From Streptomyces melanogenes (GTDB taxonomy: Bacteria > Actinomycetota > Actinomycetes > Streptomycetales > Streptomycetaceae): a stretch of DNA of 64,000 nucleotides. Location: assembly GCF_014649795.1 (NCBI RefSeq), contig NZ_BMTS01000024.1, positions 1 to 64,000 of the forward strand, in the 5' to 3' direction. The translations under genes were made by a program, and so were the position numbers. The notes beneath the pieces are model-generated. The model saw only the letters and a program-made list of their open reading frames with translations. It was not told where the DNA came from and did not search any database. Below are positions 51,139 to 60,472 of this stretch, piece after piece. Positions within the stretch are counted from its first letter, which is position 1; every line of letters starts with the position of its first letter.

Positions 51139-51645
51139 ATGGCGACAGCCGGCAAGGGGCAGATCTTCGAGTTGCGCTTCGACCAGTTCGACGTGAACCA
51201 GGACGGCCGCATCGACCGTTCCGATTTCGAGCAGGAGGCCAACAGGCTTATTCGCGCTTTCGGCTCCGACCCGGAATCGCCGCGCGCGCTCGTGCTCAAG
51301 CAGAGCTATATAGGCGTGTACGAGTACATCGTGAGCAAGGCCGACGTCAAGAGCGGCGCGTTGAGCCGCGAGGAGTTCGTCGCGGCGTCGAAGGCGGCGA
51401 TCACCGACCGCGGTGGTGTGGGCTTCGCCGAGGTGATGGCGCCGTACGTGTACGCCTGTGCCAACCTGTGCGACGTCGACGGCGACGGAATGATCAGCCA
51501 GGATGAATTCAGCACGTGGCTCACGGTCATCGGCGCCCCCGCAGACGCCGTGGGCGAGGCCTACCAGGCCATCGACACGGACAAGGACGGGAAGGTCTCC
51601 ATCGACGAGTTCGTCTCGGCGGTCAGGAGTCATGTACTTGGGTGA
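51139..51645 (+). CDS. EF-hand calcium-binding protein, calerythrin-like
   Basis: The protein has 168 residues, with GGAGG before ATG 51139. Three complete EF-hand loops are seen (DVNQDGRIDRSDF, DVDGDGMISQDEF, DTDKDGKVSIDEF) plus a degenerate one (ADVKSGALSREEF). This four-hand layout is that of calerythrin, the soluble actinomycete calcium sensor or buffer. There is no signal sequence, so it is cytosolic. It is a stand-alone gene ending near a very strong hairpin. Confidence 0.9.
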   Translation: MATAGKGQIFELRFDQFDVNQDGRIDRSDFEQEANRLIRAFGSDPESPRALVLKQSYIGVYEYIVSKADVKSGALSREEFVAASKAAITDRGGVGFAEVMAPYVYACANLCDVDGDGMISQDEFSTWLTVIGAPADAVGEAYQAIDTDKDGKVSIDEFVSAVRSHVLG

Positions 51646-51871
51646 TTCTGGTCAGAAGGCCGGGCGGGGGAGCGTCCCCCGAGCAGGCTCCGGCCCCAAG
51701 ATCGGCATTGCCTGTCAGATCGGCGCGTCGCTCTCGTCGGACTCGGTCGCGTCCTCGTCGAGGCCGTCCACCAGAGCCTCGTCGCGGTGACCTGCCGCGC
51801 GGAGTTGCCCAGTGCTGGCTGGCGCGGCGGAGTCCGCCGGGCCGACCAGCCGGCGAAGCCGGGTTGACCGA

Positions 51872-51914
51872 GAACAGGCTCAAGGGCTGGGCAACCCAGC
51901 CCTTGAGCCTGTTC
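51872..51914. terminator. 20-bp perfect hairpin
   Basis: Two 20-bp perfect complementary arms (51872-51891 and 51895-51914) are separated by only three bases. It is a probable bidirectional terminator about 230 bp after the EF-hand gene. Confidence 0.75.
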
Positions 51915-52018
51915 AACGGGAGAGCCCCGGGCCGGGCGCTGAACGGCTCCTGCCCGACGAAGCGATCTTGATATTTTGTGTTGTGGCTTGGGCGGGCGAC
52001 CTGCCGTGAGGGGTCGCC

Positions 52019-52210
52019 ATGGTGATGAAGCCGCTGCGGGTGGAGCTGCCCCGGGCCCAAGTTCCATGCAGAGAAGTGATCAGGCCGACCCGCGATGTGG
52101 CGATATTTGATGTGCGGGCGGCGGATGCGCACGGACTGACCGTGCTGCGGGCCCTGTCGGCGCCTCCGCACGTCGCGATACTCACCGCCCTGGACACGGA
52201 TGCGCACGTG
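52019..52210 (+). pseudogene. response-regulator receiver fragment
   Basis: The segment DVAIFDVRAADAHGLTVLRA, then PPHVAILTALDTDAHV, resembles the central part of a NarL-type receiver domain: phosphoacceptor Asp region, then LTA.D.D. The start, the Lys block and the DNA-binding domain are missing. It looks like a short remnant rather than a working gene. Confidence 0.4.
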
Positions 52211-52284
52211 GGTGCGCAGCCCATCACCCCGATATTCCGGGATGAGACAACAGGAGGAAGCGACCTCCTAGGCGGGCGGGGATT

Positions 52285-53256
52285 TCAACCGGTGGTGTAA
52301 ATAGCCTGCATCTTGTCGCGTAAGTAATCGCCGGCGCGTACGGGCGGGTAGGACGTGCGGCCTGTCGGCGCCGGCAGCGAGGTGATGGTGGTGTCGGGTG
52401 CGCAGGCGTGGAAGTACACCAGCGAGGTCAGTTCCTCCTGCGGGGCATCGGGCGACGGGGGCAGGACGCGATGGCGGCCCGAGCGCCAGCGGTCTGCGGT
52501 CCAACGGGCCATCAGGTCACCGATGTTGACAGTGATCGCGCCGGGCATGTGCGGGGCGTCCTGCCAGCCGTCCTGCCAGCCGTCCGTGTCGTCGTGCACC
52601 TGAAGGCCGCCCTTGCCGGGCTGCCGGTCCAAGAGGGTGATGAGGCCGAAGTCGGTGTGTGGTCCGATGCGGAACTGGCCGGGGGCGGCGGGACCGGTCT
52701 CGTCGGCCGGTGGGTACCAGTTGATGATGAAGTCCCAGTTCGGGCGCGTGGTGTGGCGAGTGAAGAAGTCGGCGGGCCGGTCCAGGGCCGTCGCCATGAC
52801 CTCGAGGACGGTATCGGCCAGACTGCGCATCCGCTCGGTGTACTCGTTGACCAGCGGGTGCAGGTCCGGCACTTCGAGGGGCCAGCGGTCTGGCAGCCAT
52901 CGTGTCTGCCCGGGGCGGGTGGCGGAGTCGGCGGCGCACGACCAGACCTCCAGCAGGTCCGGTGGGGTCCAGGTGCCCTCCGACCGGGCGGTGACCACCT
53001 TCTCGCGGCCGATCCATCCGCGTCGGTCCGTGCTCTGGGCGTAACGCGCCTTGACGGGCGGCGGCAGGTGGAAGAGGTCCTGCGCGGCGGTGCGCAGCCG
53101 TCCGGGCAGCTGCGGTGCGACGCCGTGCCCGGTCAGCAGGAGGAACCCGGTGGCTTGGAGGGCTCGGTCGACTTGGCCGGCCAGGCGCTTGCGGCCTGCG
53201 CGGTCGCCCGCTGTCCAGGGGCTGAGGTCGATGACGGGGATGGGGTTGGAGGCCAT
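52285..53256 (-). CDS. 2-oxoglutarate/Fe(II) oxygenase, isopenicillin-N-synthase family
   Basis: The protein has 323 residues from ATG 53256, with AGGGAAA upstream; the frame could extend to GTG 53385 but no ribosome site is seen there. The N-terminus PIPVIDLSPWTAGDRAGRKR and GFLLLTGHGVAPQL are the DIOX_N signature. The iron site is HTD in IGPHTDFGLITLLDRQ plus the distal His in WRSGRHRVLPP. The Arg/Ser of the usual 2OG-binding RxS is less clear. It probably hydroxylates or desaturates a small molecule. It is divergent from an Lrp-type regulator. Confidence 0.85.
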   Translation of the reverse strand: MASNPIPVIDLSPWTAGDRAGRKRLAGQVDRALQATGFLLLTGHGVAPQLPGRLRTAAQDLFHLPPPVKARYAQSTDRRGWIGREKVVTARSEGTWTPPDLLEVWSCAADSATRPGQTRWLPDRWPLEVPDLHPLVNEYTERMRSLADTVLEVMATALDRPADFFTRHTTRPNWDFIINWYPPADETGPAAPGQFRIGPHTDFGLITLLDRQPGKGGLQVHDDTDGWQDGWQDAPHMPGAITVNIGDLMARWTADRWRSGRHRVLPPSPDAPQEELTSLVYFHACAPDTTITSLPAPTGRTSYPPVRAGDYLRDKMQAIYTTG

Positions 53257-53634
53257 GTGGGGTTTCCCTGTGTGGTAGGTGCGTTGGGCTTCTTCGATCT
53301 CTTTGATGTCTTCGGCACCTTTGATGCCGGTGGGTGCTGTCGGGGTGGTTTGGCGTACATGCGGGGCGACTGCGGTGGCGCTCACCCGGCTGCGGTTGTT
53401 CTCCGGCCGTCACCACGATCGCGATGGTGACCGACGAGCGGCATGAGGTGCCGAGGCGGACCGCGGGGCCAGCGGTCTCCGGATACGCATGGGTACAGCT
53501 TTCGTCGGGTGACGCGGACATGTGGGGGCTCGGGTGGGAGGGGAGGGACCGCTCCACTATCCGAGCCCGTACGCGCCGCTCCCAAGCCGTACCTTGGGAT
53601 GTGGAAGAAACAGGCGCAGGAGAGGCAACTACCG

Positions 53635-54591
53635 GTGGATTCACGTGTGTCGGACGATCTCGACCAGCGCCTCCTCCATGCCCTCCAGGTCGACGGCCGG
53701 GCCCACTTCAGCCGCATCGCACGTGATCTCGGCGTCTCCGAACGCACCATCATCCGCAGGTACCAGCGCCTGCGCGCCCTGGGCCTGCGGGTCGTCGGTC
53801 AGCCCGTGGCCTCCCGCCTCGGCCTGGCCCGCTGGCTGTTGCGGCTGCACTGCACCCCGGATGCCGCCGGAACCATGGCCGAGGCGCTCGCCCGCCGCCC
53901 GGACACCTACTGGGTCACGTTGGCCTCGGGCGGCACCGAGCTGTACTGCGCCGTGAACGTTCCCGTGTCCGGCCAACACGACAACCCGCTGCTGCGGAAG
54001 CTCCCGCGCACCCCGCAGGTGCTCTCCATGAGCGCCCACTGCATGCTGCGGATCTTCGTCGGAGCCACCAGCACGTGGCACGCCACCCGGTTCCGGGCCG
54101 ACGACAACACCGCGGTGGATTCCGGCACCTCCGCTGCGACTCGCGTGCCCTTGGACGCCACCGACCACACCCTGTTCGCCGAACTGGCCCGTGACGGCCG
54201 CGCGCCCCTGCCCGAACTCGCCGCGGCCGCCGACCGCTCACCCTCCAGCATCCAGCGCCACCTGGACCGCCTCCGGGGCGCAGGGGCCCTGAGCCTCGCC
54301 GTCGACTTCGACCCTCAGCTGCTCGGCTACCGCATGGCCACCCGGATCTGGCTGAACGTCACCCCCGCACACCTGCGCTCCGTCGGGGAGGCACTGGCCA
54401 CCCATCCGGAGATCGCCTTCGCCGCCGCCGTCACCGGTGACTCGAACCTCGTGGCCAGTGGCATCTTCCGCACCCCGGCCGACCTTTACGACTACGTCGA
54501 CCGGCGCATCGGCCAACTCCCCGGCATCCAGAGCATCCAGACCGCCCCCACCCTCCGCGAAGTCAAACGCCTCGCTCTCGCCATACCGTGA
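53635..54591 (+). CDS. Lrp/AsnC-family regulator, two-domain type
   Basis: The protein has 318 residues from GTG 53635, chosen for GGAGAGG nine bases upstream. There are two Lrp-like halves: HTH DDLDQRLLHALQVDGRAHFS with RDLGVSERTIIRRYQRLRAL, and near residue 180 a second HTH (DHTLFAELARDGRAPLPELA, SPSSIQRHLDRLRGAG). Each is followed by a RAM-like sensing region. Such double proteins are common in streptomycetes. Being divergent from the oxygenase gene, it probably controls it in response to an amino acid or product. Confidence 0.88.
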   Translation: MDSRVSDDLDQRLLHALQVDGRAHFSRIARDLGVSERTIIRRYQRLRALGLRVVGQPVASRLGLARWLLRLHCTPDAAGTMAEALARRPDTYWVTLASGGTELYCAVNVPVSGQHDNPLLRKLPRTPQVLSMSAHCMLRIFVGATSTWHATRFRADDNTAVDSGTSAATRVPLDATDHTLFAELARDGRAPLPELAAAADRSPSSIQRHLDRLRGAGALSLAVDFDPQLLGYRMATRIWLNVTPAHLRSVGEALATHPEIAFAAAVTGDSNLVASGIFRTPADLYDYVDRRIGQLPGIQSIQTAPTLREVKRLALAIP

Positions 54592-54762
54592 GGAGCCGGC
54601 GGACAGCACCGCCGGGGCCAGAGGATCTCGATGAGATCCCGGCCGAGCGCGGCATGAACCACGAAACGCTGTGGCAGCGGTTGAAGACCGCGGGCAGAGG
54701 CGCGCGTCCCGAGGTGGGGAACGCGTCGGCGGGTACGCCGAGATCCGGGCGCCAGCGGAGGC

Positions 54763-54804
54763 GCGGGCTGGCCGGACGGGTGTTCGCCCGTCCGGCCAGC
54801 CCGC
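54763..54804. terminator. bidirectional terminator
   Basis: Perfect 18-bp arms (54763-54780 and 54787-54804) with a 6-base loop lie between convergent genes. Confidence 0.85.
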
Positions 54805-54822
54805 GAGGCGCTCCGATACGGC

Positions 54823-55266
54823 TCAGCAGCCGTAGGCGTTGAAGTCCCAGAACGCGGCCCTGGTTGCCGGCCCGGCCTGCCCGTCGACGGCAAGGTTGTA
54901 GCCGCCCCAGTAGTTCAGGTGCTTCTGCAGCCCCTTGATGGTCTTGGGTCCGACGATCCCGTCGACGTCGCTGCCCGTGAACCCGAACTCCCTCTGTGCG
55001 GCCTTCCAGCTGTTGGGGCCCAGCTGTCCGTCGATCGTGCCGGGGTTCTGGCCCCTGCTCCACAGCCAGCACTGCCAGTTCTCGGCCCGATCTGTGTTCA
55101 GGCCGAGGTTGTTCACAGCGAGGACGGAGCTGTCCTGTGTGGCGACCGCGGGGTGGGTGGCAGGCGCGGAGGCCGCGAAGCTCGTGCTCGCGCCCGTCAG
55201 GGTTGCGGCCGCGAGACCGACGATGGCGGTTGCGGTGACAAGGGCCTTGGTTAAGGCAGGTCGCAT
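54823..55266 (-). CDS. secreted peptidoglycan-binding-like protein
   Basis: The protein has 147 residues. The signal peptide MRPALTKALVTATAIVGLAA runs to ASTSFAA. The mature part carries a PG_binding_1-type three-helix domain (GTIDGQLGPNSWKAAQREFG, SDVDGIVGPKTIKGLQKHLN, LAVDGQAGPATRAAFWDF). Three DG..GP turns mark the repeats. It has two Cys residues, including the C-terminal one. It is extracellular and probably binds cell wall. A second protein of the same type follows upstream on the same strand. Confidence 0.8.
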   Translation of the reverse strand: MRPALTKALVTATAIVGLAAATLTGASTSFAASAPATHPAVATQDSSVLAVNNLGLNTDRAENWQCWLWSRGQNPGTIDGQLGPNSWKAAQREFGFTGSDVDGIVGPKTIKGLQKHLNYWGGYNLAVDGQAGPATRAAFWDFNAYGC

Positions 55267-55317
55267 CCTCTTTTCTCTCTGTTGGTTGTAGGTGGTTGCC
55301 GTATGCGGTGGGGGACT

Positions 55318-55704
55318 TCAGAGAGGGCGGGCACAGCCGGGGATGGGGCTGTACAGGACTTCCCAGGTGGACGGTCCGACGAGGATCCCGGCGGGTTCGC
55401 TCACCTGGTTGCAGCGCTGGACGGAGCGGATCGCGGCACGGGTGGTGGGACCGAGGATTCCGTCCACGGTGAGAGGGCCGGCTTGGTTGCTGTACGTGTT
55501 GATCAGGCACTGCACCTGGGGGACGGCACCGGGTGTCTGCGTGTGGGGCGGGCGCTCCCTGATGATGGGCCGGGCACTGTCGTCGATGTAGTTGCAGTAG
55601 GGCTCGGCGCGTGGGGGACTCGCGCCCAGGGCTGTCCCGGTCAAGGCTGTCCCCGTCAACGCCGTCAGGGCGGCCACCGCGGCCGTCTTCGTCCGTGTAC
55701 GCAC
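55318..55704 (-). CDS. secreted peptidoglycan-binding-like protein, Cys-rich
   Basis: Length is 128 residues from GTG 55704, with GAGAGGAAC upstream. The signal peptide TKTAAVAALTALTGTALTGT contains a small repeat. The mature part has VDGILGPTTRAAIRSVQRCN, a peptidoglycan-binding-like repeat, and four Cys residues that could pair (PYCNYID, VQCLIN, QRCNQ, PGCARPL). It lies 51 bp upstream of the related secreted gene on the same strand. Confidence 0.75.
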   Translation of the reverse strand: MRTRTKTAAVAALTALTGTALTGTALGASPPRAEPYCNYIDDSARPIIRERPPHTQTPGAVPQVQCLINTYSNQAGPLTVDGILGPTTRAAIRSVQRCNQVSEPAGILVGPSTWEVLYSPIPGCARPL

Positions 55705-56065
55705 CCTCAGTTCCTCTCTTCGGCCACCGCCCGCGCGGCAGAGCGTTCCACCGCGCCGTTCTGCCGCGCGGGCCGGCCCCCAGGGTGTAGGGGTGGACTG
55801 GCAGGCGGCGACCGGAGCGGGAAGGCTCCCCGGTGACGGCGCCGCCCGGTCGCGGTCTGATGCCGTTCTCGTCGGTTCTTGGCAGCCCAGTGTGGAGCGC
55901 TGTTCCCGCAGGCTGGAAGCTGCGTGCGGCTGTACGCAATGTTCCTGGTCAGCGGTGTCCGTCCGTGCGGGGAGAGGGAGCCTGAAAAGTATCTGGTGCC
56001 GCGCCCGCCGGGGCCCGGAGCATGAAGGGCAGCCAAGCAGGGCGGGCGGCCAAGGGGCGGGGGCC

Positions 56066-57061
56066 ATGCTGAGGATCCATTTCACTGGGGACGACCTGGC
56101 GCGCACCGCGCTCGCCGACGAGCCCGATGCGATGTGGGAGGTGTCGATCAGCCTGCACCGGCTCCAGCGCCGCGACACCGGGGTGGTCTTCGGGCCGTGG
56201 CGGGCCCAGGCCCTGCCCCGGATCCCCCCATCGCTCCGGCTCCTGTCCTCCCTGGCCCCGGCCAAGGGCTACTGCCCGGACTTCCTGACGCCAGCCAGAG
56301 GGGCCTCACGTGCCGCTCAGATCGAGGCGTTCCGCTCCACCGGACGCGAGACGATCCGCGCCGATCTGGGCGAGTTCCGTCGGCAGAACCCCCATCTGCG
56401 CCTGCCGTCGTGGTGCGCCCGGCTCGCCGACGGCGACTCCGAGACGCTGGGCCGGCTCGCACACGCCGCGGACACCTACTTCGACGCCTGCCTGAACCCC
56501 TACTGGGAGCGCATCCGCACGCAGGTGCACCGCGACCGGGCGCGACGCACGGCGGTGCTCGCGGACGGCGGCTGGGAAGCCCTGTTCCGCACCCTGCACC
56601 CCTCGGCGCGCTGGAGCCATCCGGTACTGGAACTCGACTACCCCGTGGACCAGGAGATGCATCTGCACGGGCGCGGCCTGGTCCTGCAGCCGTCCTTCTT
56701 CTGCCGCTACAACGTCACCAGCCTCCTCGACCCGCGGCTGCAGCCCGTACTGGTCCACCCCATCGACCACGACCCCGACTGGGCCCTGCCCGCTCCGCCC
56801 GGGGCGGAGACGAAGGCCCTCACCGTGCTGCTCGGCGCCACCCGGGCACAACTCCTGGACGCGACGGCGAACGGCGCGGCCACCACCCGGCAACTGGCCC
56901 GCTCCGCCCACACCACACCCCCCAACGCCAGTCGGCACCTCACCGCGCTGCGCGAAGCCGCCCTCGTCCGCAGCGATCGCCACCGCAACACCGTCCTCCA
57001 CACCATCACCCCCCTCGGCATCGCCCTGCTCAACGGCCAACAGCCCGCCCTCCCCGCCTGA
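56066..57061 (+). CDS. ArsR-type winged-helix regulator (DUF5937-like N-terminus)
   Basis: Length is 331 residues from ATG 56066. The first 240 residues begin LRIHFTGDDLARTALADEPD and contain WEVSISLHRLQ, the pattern of the long N-terminal domain of streptomycete ArsR-like regulators. The last 75 residues are the winged helix (LLGATRAQLLDATANGAATT, RQLARSAHTTPPNASRHLTA). There is no metal-binding Cys cluster, so metal sensing is unlikely. Confidence 0.8.
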   Translation: MLRIHFTGDDLARTALADEPDAMWEVSISLHRLQRRDTGVVFGPWRAQALPRIPPSLRLLSSLAPAKGYCPDFLTPARGASRAAQIEAFRSTGRETIRADLGEFRRQNPHLRLPSWCARLADGDSETLGRLAHAADTYFDACLNPYWERIRTQVHRDRARRTAVLADGGWEALFRTLHPSARWSHPVLELDYPVDQEMHLHGRGLVLQPSFFCRYNVTSLLDPRLQPVLVHPIDHDPDWALPAPPGAETKALTVLLGATRAQLLDATANGAATTRQLARSAHTTPPNASRHLTALREAALVRSDRHRNTVLHTITPLGIALLNGQQPALPA

Positions 57062-57382
57062 CCGAGGCAGGCCGCCCACCCAGGACGCGCGAGGCAATCC
57101 GGGTGAATCCGCCGTTGCGGACGGGTGCGTGTCGGACGGCGACCCGGATGTTTGGGTTCACCCGGTCGGCGGCCAATCAGAAGCATTCTGTTCCCGTGCA
57201 AGCACGGCGCCACCGGCCACAGTCAACCTCCCCAAGGTTCCCGATACCCGCTCCCACCAGCAGGGATGAGCTTTTCGGCAAGGGCGCCGCCGGAGAACGG
57301 CACGTTTTGCGGTACCCGAGGTTGAGAGCGCACAGGTAGCGTGCGGTCGACTGTGGCCCTGTGCCTACGAGGGGGGAAGCTG

Positions 57383-58189
57383 ATGGTGGACAGGCCGGAC
57401 TCGCAGGTGGCCGACCGTACGGGGAACACTTTGGGGCGCGGCGTGCTGGAGGGTGCGTTCGGGCTGCTCGAAGAACTCGCGCATGGTGGCGAGTTGGGGC
57501 TGACCCGGCTGGCGGACGGTGCTGGGTTGCCCAAGGCCACCGCCCATCGGCTGCTGGCCCAGCTCGTCGCGGTGGGCGCGGTGCAGCGCCGGGCCGGGCG
57601 CTACCGGCTGGGGCCGAAGACGTTTCGCCTGGGGCAGGCTTGGCAGCCTGCCCCGGCGCTGCGCGAGGCCGCACGGCGCCCCCTGCGCCAACTCGCCATG
57701 ACGATCACGGGGGCGAGCGTCAACATAGCGGTCCCCGACGCGGGACGCACCCTGATCGTCGGCGGAATACGGGGTGAAGTGGACGACGTCTTCCCGGTCC
57801 ACGCCGGGGTACTGGCCCCGCACGGAAACGCGGGGGACAGAATGTTCGCGGCGGAGACTCCGGAGACAGAACCACCTGCCTGTTGCTCCAGGACTGAGTG
57901 GAAACGGCTGGTTGCCAAGGCGCACGAGCAGAGCTTGGCCTTCGACTACGAGTGGCCGGTGCCGGATGTGTCCTGCGTGGCGGCGCCCGTGCGCGCGCCC
58001 TCCGGGGAGATCATCGCGGGAGTAGCCGCAGTGGTGCTCGACGGTCGGCGTCTGCCCTCGATCGCCCCAGCGGTGCGGCGCGCCGCGGACATGGTCACCG
58101 CCTGTGTGGCCCGGCTGCCCGCGGCGAAACAAGTGCAGTTCCGGTCCTGGTCAGTGGGTGGTTCTGATCCACTCTCTGCGGAGCGGTGA
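57383..58189 (+). CDS. IclR-family transcriptional regulator
   Basis: Length is 268 residues from ATG 57383, after AGGGGGGAAG. The N-terminal winged helix (GAFGLLEELAHGGELGLTRL, GLPKATAHRLLAQLVAVGAV) is followed by the IclR effector domain (GASVNIAVPDAGRTLIVGGI; FPVHAGVLAPHGNAGDRMFA; CVAAPVRAPSGEIIAGVAAV). The effector and targets are unknown; no catabolic operon is adjacent. Confidence 0.88.
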   Translation: MVDRPDSQVADRTGNTLGRGVLEGAFGLLEELAHGGELGLTRLADGAGLPKATAHRLLAQLVAVGAVQRRAGRYRLGPKTFRLGQAWQPAPALREAARRPLRQLAMTITGASVNIAVPDAGRTLIVGGIRGEVDDVFPVHAGVLAPHGNAGDRMFAAETPETEPPACCSRTEWKRLVAKAHEQSLAFDYEWPVPDVSCVAAPVRAPSGEIIAGVAAVVLDGRRLPSIAPAVRRAADMVTACVARLPAAKQVQFRSWSVGGSDPLSAER

Positions 58190-58209
58190 CTGGGTGTCAC
58201 AGGTGCCTG

Positions 58210-58302
58210 GTGAGTCTCAAGTCCAGTCCCACCCCGCCGCTCGACCGTGAGGCCAAGCGGCGCCTGACCGTCATGCGCCACGTTGAGGAGGTCAGCGGCA
58301 AC
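58210..58302 (+). pseudogene. IS481-type transposase fragment
   Basis: A short frame reads DREAKRRLTVMRHVEEVSGN, resembling the conserved N-terminal HTH start of IS481-family transposases (RL.V.RHVEE..GN). The usual continuation is absent. It is a remnant of about 30 codons. Confidence 0.4.
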
Positions 58303-58509
58303 GGTCTACGAGGCGCCGGAGAGACTTGCGCCTCCTGGCGGCGGGGGAGGTGGTGGACCGTGGCTGGGTCGGCATGGCCTCTGCCGCTGTTGGGCCTGGA
58401 GTGTTGCGCCTCGGGTGTGTCTGCCGCAGGACCACCGCCGGCTGGGCCGGTCCGGTGGTCGGGGTCTGGGAGTCTCCCCGGGCGTGTGGGCTGGCTTGTG
58501 GTGGTCGGG

Positions 58510-59490
58510 TCAGGGCAGTGGTGGGAAGGGCACGACGTTGGTGCAGGTCCAGGTGGCGCGATGGGTGGGGTCGAGGGCGTCGAGGGTGAGGTTGACCGCA
58601 TTGGGTGAGTAGGGGATGTCGGCGTGCCCTGATGTGTCGTTGGGGCACACGTCCTGGAGGGTGATATTGGTGACGGCGCCTGGGTCGTTGGGTGGGGCGG
58701 TGAGGAAGCCCGAGGTATAGGGGGTGACGACCTTGTCGTAGGCGGTGGCCAGGACGGTGTACTTGACCCCGGGCATGGTGTCGCCGCCCTCGTTCAGCGC
58801 GGTCTGGAACGGTGACCCGGTCACCTGTTGCAGGGGAGCGGGGCCCAATGCCGCATCCGTCACCGGAGCGACGGCCTTGAGGGCGGAATCGAGTCCGCTC
58901 AGTGTCGTGCCGTGGTTGTCCGGAGCAAGTCCGACCAGGCGGTGGACCTTCGTGGCGCCGCCCTCGAATTTCAGGTACTGCCGCGGCATGGGGCCCGCTC
59001 CCTGGGAGTGGCCGACGAGATCGACCTTGCGGGCTCCCGTGGTGCGCAGTACGCGGTCGACGTAGGTGGCCAGTTCCCTGGCCGAGTCCTCGATCCGTCC
59101 GGTTGCCTTCGCGCCGAGGGCGTTCAGCGGGCTGCCTGTGGCGCCGTAGTTGAGGGCGTAGACGCAGTAGCCGGCGTTGGCGAGGGCGGGTGCGAGGACG
59201 TTCCAGTTGTCGTACGCGTTCTCCACTGTGCCGTGGATCAGGACTACCGGGCGGGGATGGTCGTGCAGGTTCGTGCCGGGAAGGCAGGGGCTGTCGGGGT
59301 CTGTGTTCGCGCCGGGCGGCCGGGAGTTGGCTGTGGCCGGTGACAGCAGGGTGGCTGCGAAGGCTCCCAGGACGGTGCTGTGCCTGGGTTGGTGGTCGGC
59401 CGGTTGCACGGCCGCTGCGGGCACGGCCGACCCGAGCGGGGCAAGGGAGCAGACGGCGGCGGCGACGGCCGTACCGAAGCGGTGGGGCAT
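58510..59490 (-). CDS. secreted alpha/beta-hydrolase lipase
   Basis: The protein has 326 residues. The signal peptide GTAVAAAVCSLAPLGSAVPA is followed by PVVLIHGTVENAYDNWNVLA (oxyanion region), the nucleophile elbow VDLVGHSQGAGPMPRQYLKF, and a late His-containing block (SGHADIPYSPNAVNL). This layout matches secreted streptomycete and fungal-type class 2 lipases/esterases. Four Cys residues may form disulfides. It is transcribed away from its upstream neighbour and stands alone. Confidence 0.85.
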   Translation of the reverse strand: MPHRFGTAVAAAVCSLAPLGSAVPAAAVQPADHQPRHSTVLGAFAATLLSPATANSRPPGANTDPDSPCLPGTNLHDHPRPVVLIHGTVENAYDNWNVLAPALANAGYCVYALNYGATGSPLNALGAKATGRIEDSARELATYVDRVLRTTGARKVDLVGHSQGAGPMPRQYLKFEGGATKVHRLVGLAPDNHGTTLSGLDSALKAVAPVTDAALGPAPLQQVTGSPFQTALNEGGDTMPGVKYTVLATAYDKVVTPYTSGFLTAPPNDPGAVTNITLQDVCPNDTSGHADIPYSPNAVNLTLDALDPTHRATWTCTNVVPFPPLP

Positions 59491-59855
59491 GGCGGAACCT
59501 CATCGGCTGGGTGGGCCAGGACAGCAGGACCCGGGTCCGCGTGGACCGCACCCGGGGGCACTGAACCAATAACGCCGACGGGGACCCGGCGTCACGCGGG
59601 CTCACCCGGTCACCTGTGCCGGAGGGCTCCGGTGTCGGTTGCACGTGGATCGGTTGGGCCAGTCGCGACCGGATTCATCCGCTCCAACCCGGGCTCCAGG
59701 CAGAGCAGCAGGCCAGAGGACGAGAACCAAGCGAATGGGCTGCTCTATGGGCTCGCACCACGCCGGATACGGCGGCGTCGACGAGGTGCGTACGAGGGCG
59801 AAGGATCTCGCCACTGTCCAGCCGACCACGATCGCGGCCTGAGACCATCGAGCGC

Positions 59856-60149
59856 ATGGGCAAGCACAGCCGACCCGGACCGCCGAACCAGCGGTCGCGC
59901 GCTCTCCCGCGCGTCGATGCCGACGACCCGCTCGCCGCGTACACCAAGCGGCGCCTTCCTCCCATGGACCAGTACCGGCGTCACCGGTCGCTGCACGGCG
60001 GCGCCAGCCACTGTCGGCCCGAGGAACCCAGGGCCTTGGAGGAATGGGACGGATTCGCCTACGTCCCTGTCGGCACTGCCCCCGACCTCGCAGCAGCCGC
60101 ATGCTGGGCTCACGGGCTCAACTCCCACGACTCGACCGATCAGGAGTAG
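59856..60149 (+). CDS. DUF6087-like small protein
   Basis: Length is 97 residues from ATG 59856. MGKHSRPGPPNQRSR, then DADDPLAAYTKRRLPPMDQY, HGGASHCRPEEPRALEEWDG and FAYVPVGTAPDLAAAACWAH are the conserved blocks of a small streptomycete family I know as DUF6087. The function is unknown. These genes often occur near regulators and mobile regions. Confidence 0.6.
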   Translation: MGKHSRPGPPNQRSRALPRVDADDPLAAYTKRRLPPMDQYRRHRSLHGGASHCRPEEPRALEEWDGFAYVPVGTAPDLAAAACWAHGLNSHDSTDQE

Positions 60150-60256
60150 AGCCTCGGTAGCGACGCCCGACGGCCACTTGGCCAACACGGCCGCCGCCGG
60201 GCTCGGGATCAGAACCGACTGGACTCGCCGTCGATCACAACGGTACCGGTGCGTCC

Positions 60257-60472
60257 TTGCGGTCCGGATCGCGCCCGCTGCTGGAGGAGCGCCCGGGGAT
60301 CCTGGAGTGCCTGCGCACCACCGGAGACGACTGCTACGTCATAAAGGTGGCGGCCACGTCAATGGCCCACCTGGAGGAGATCGTCGACGAGCTGGCCGAG
60401 TTCGGCAGCACCACCACCAGCCTCGTCGTCAGCCGGACGTTTCCGTTGTGCGGCTCAGGGTGCCTCGGGTGA
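60257..60472 (+). pseudogene. Lrp/AsnC-family C-terminal fragment
   Basis: The frame LEERPGILECLRTTGDDCYV and AATSMAHLEEIVDELAEFGS, TTTSLVVS is the C-terminal half of the RAM ligand-binding domain of AsnC-type regulators. The DNA-binding half is missing, and the upstream sequence does not restore it. Confidence 0.65.
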
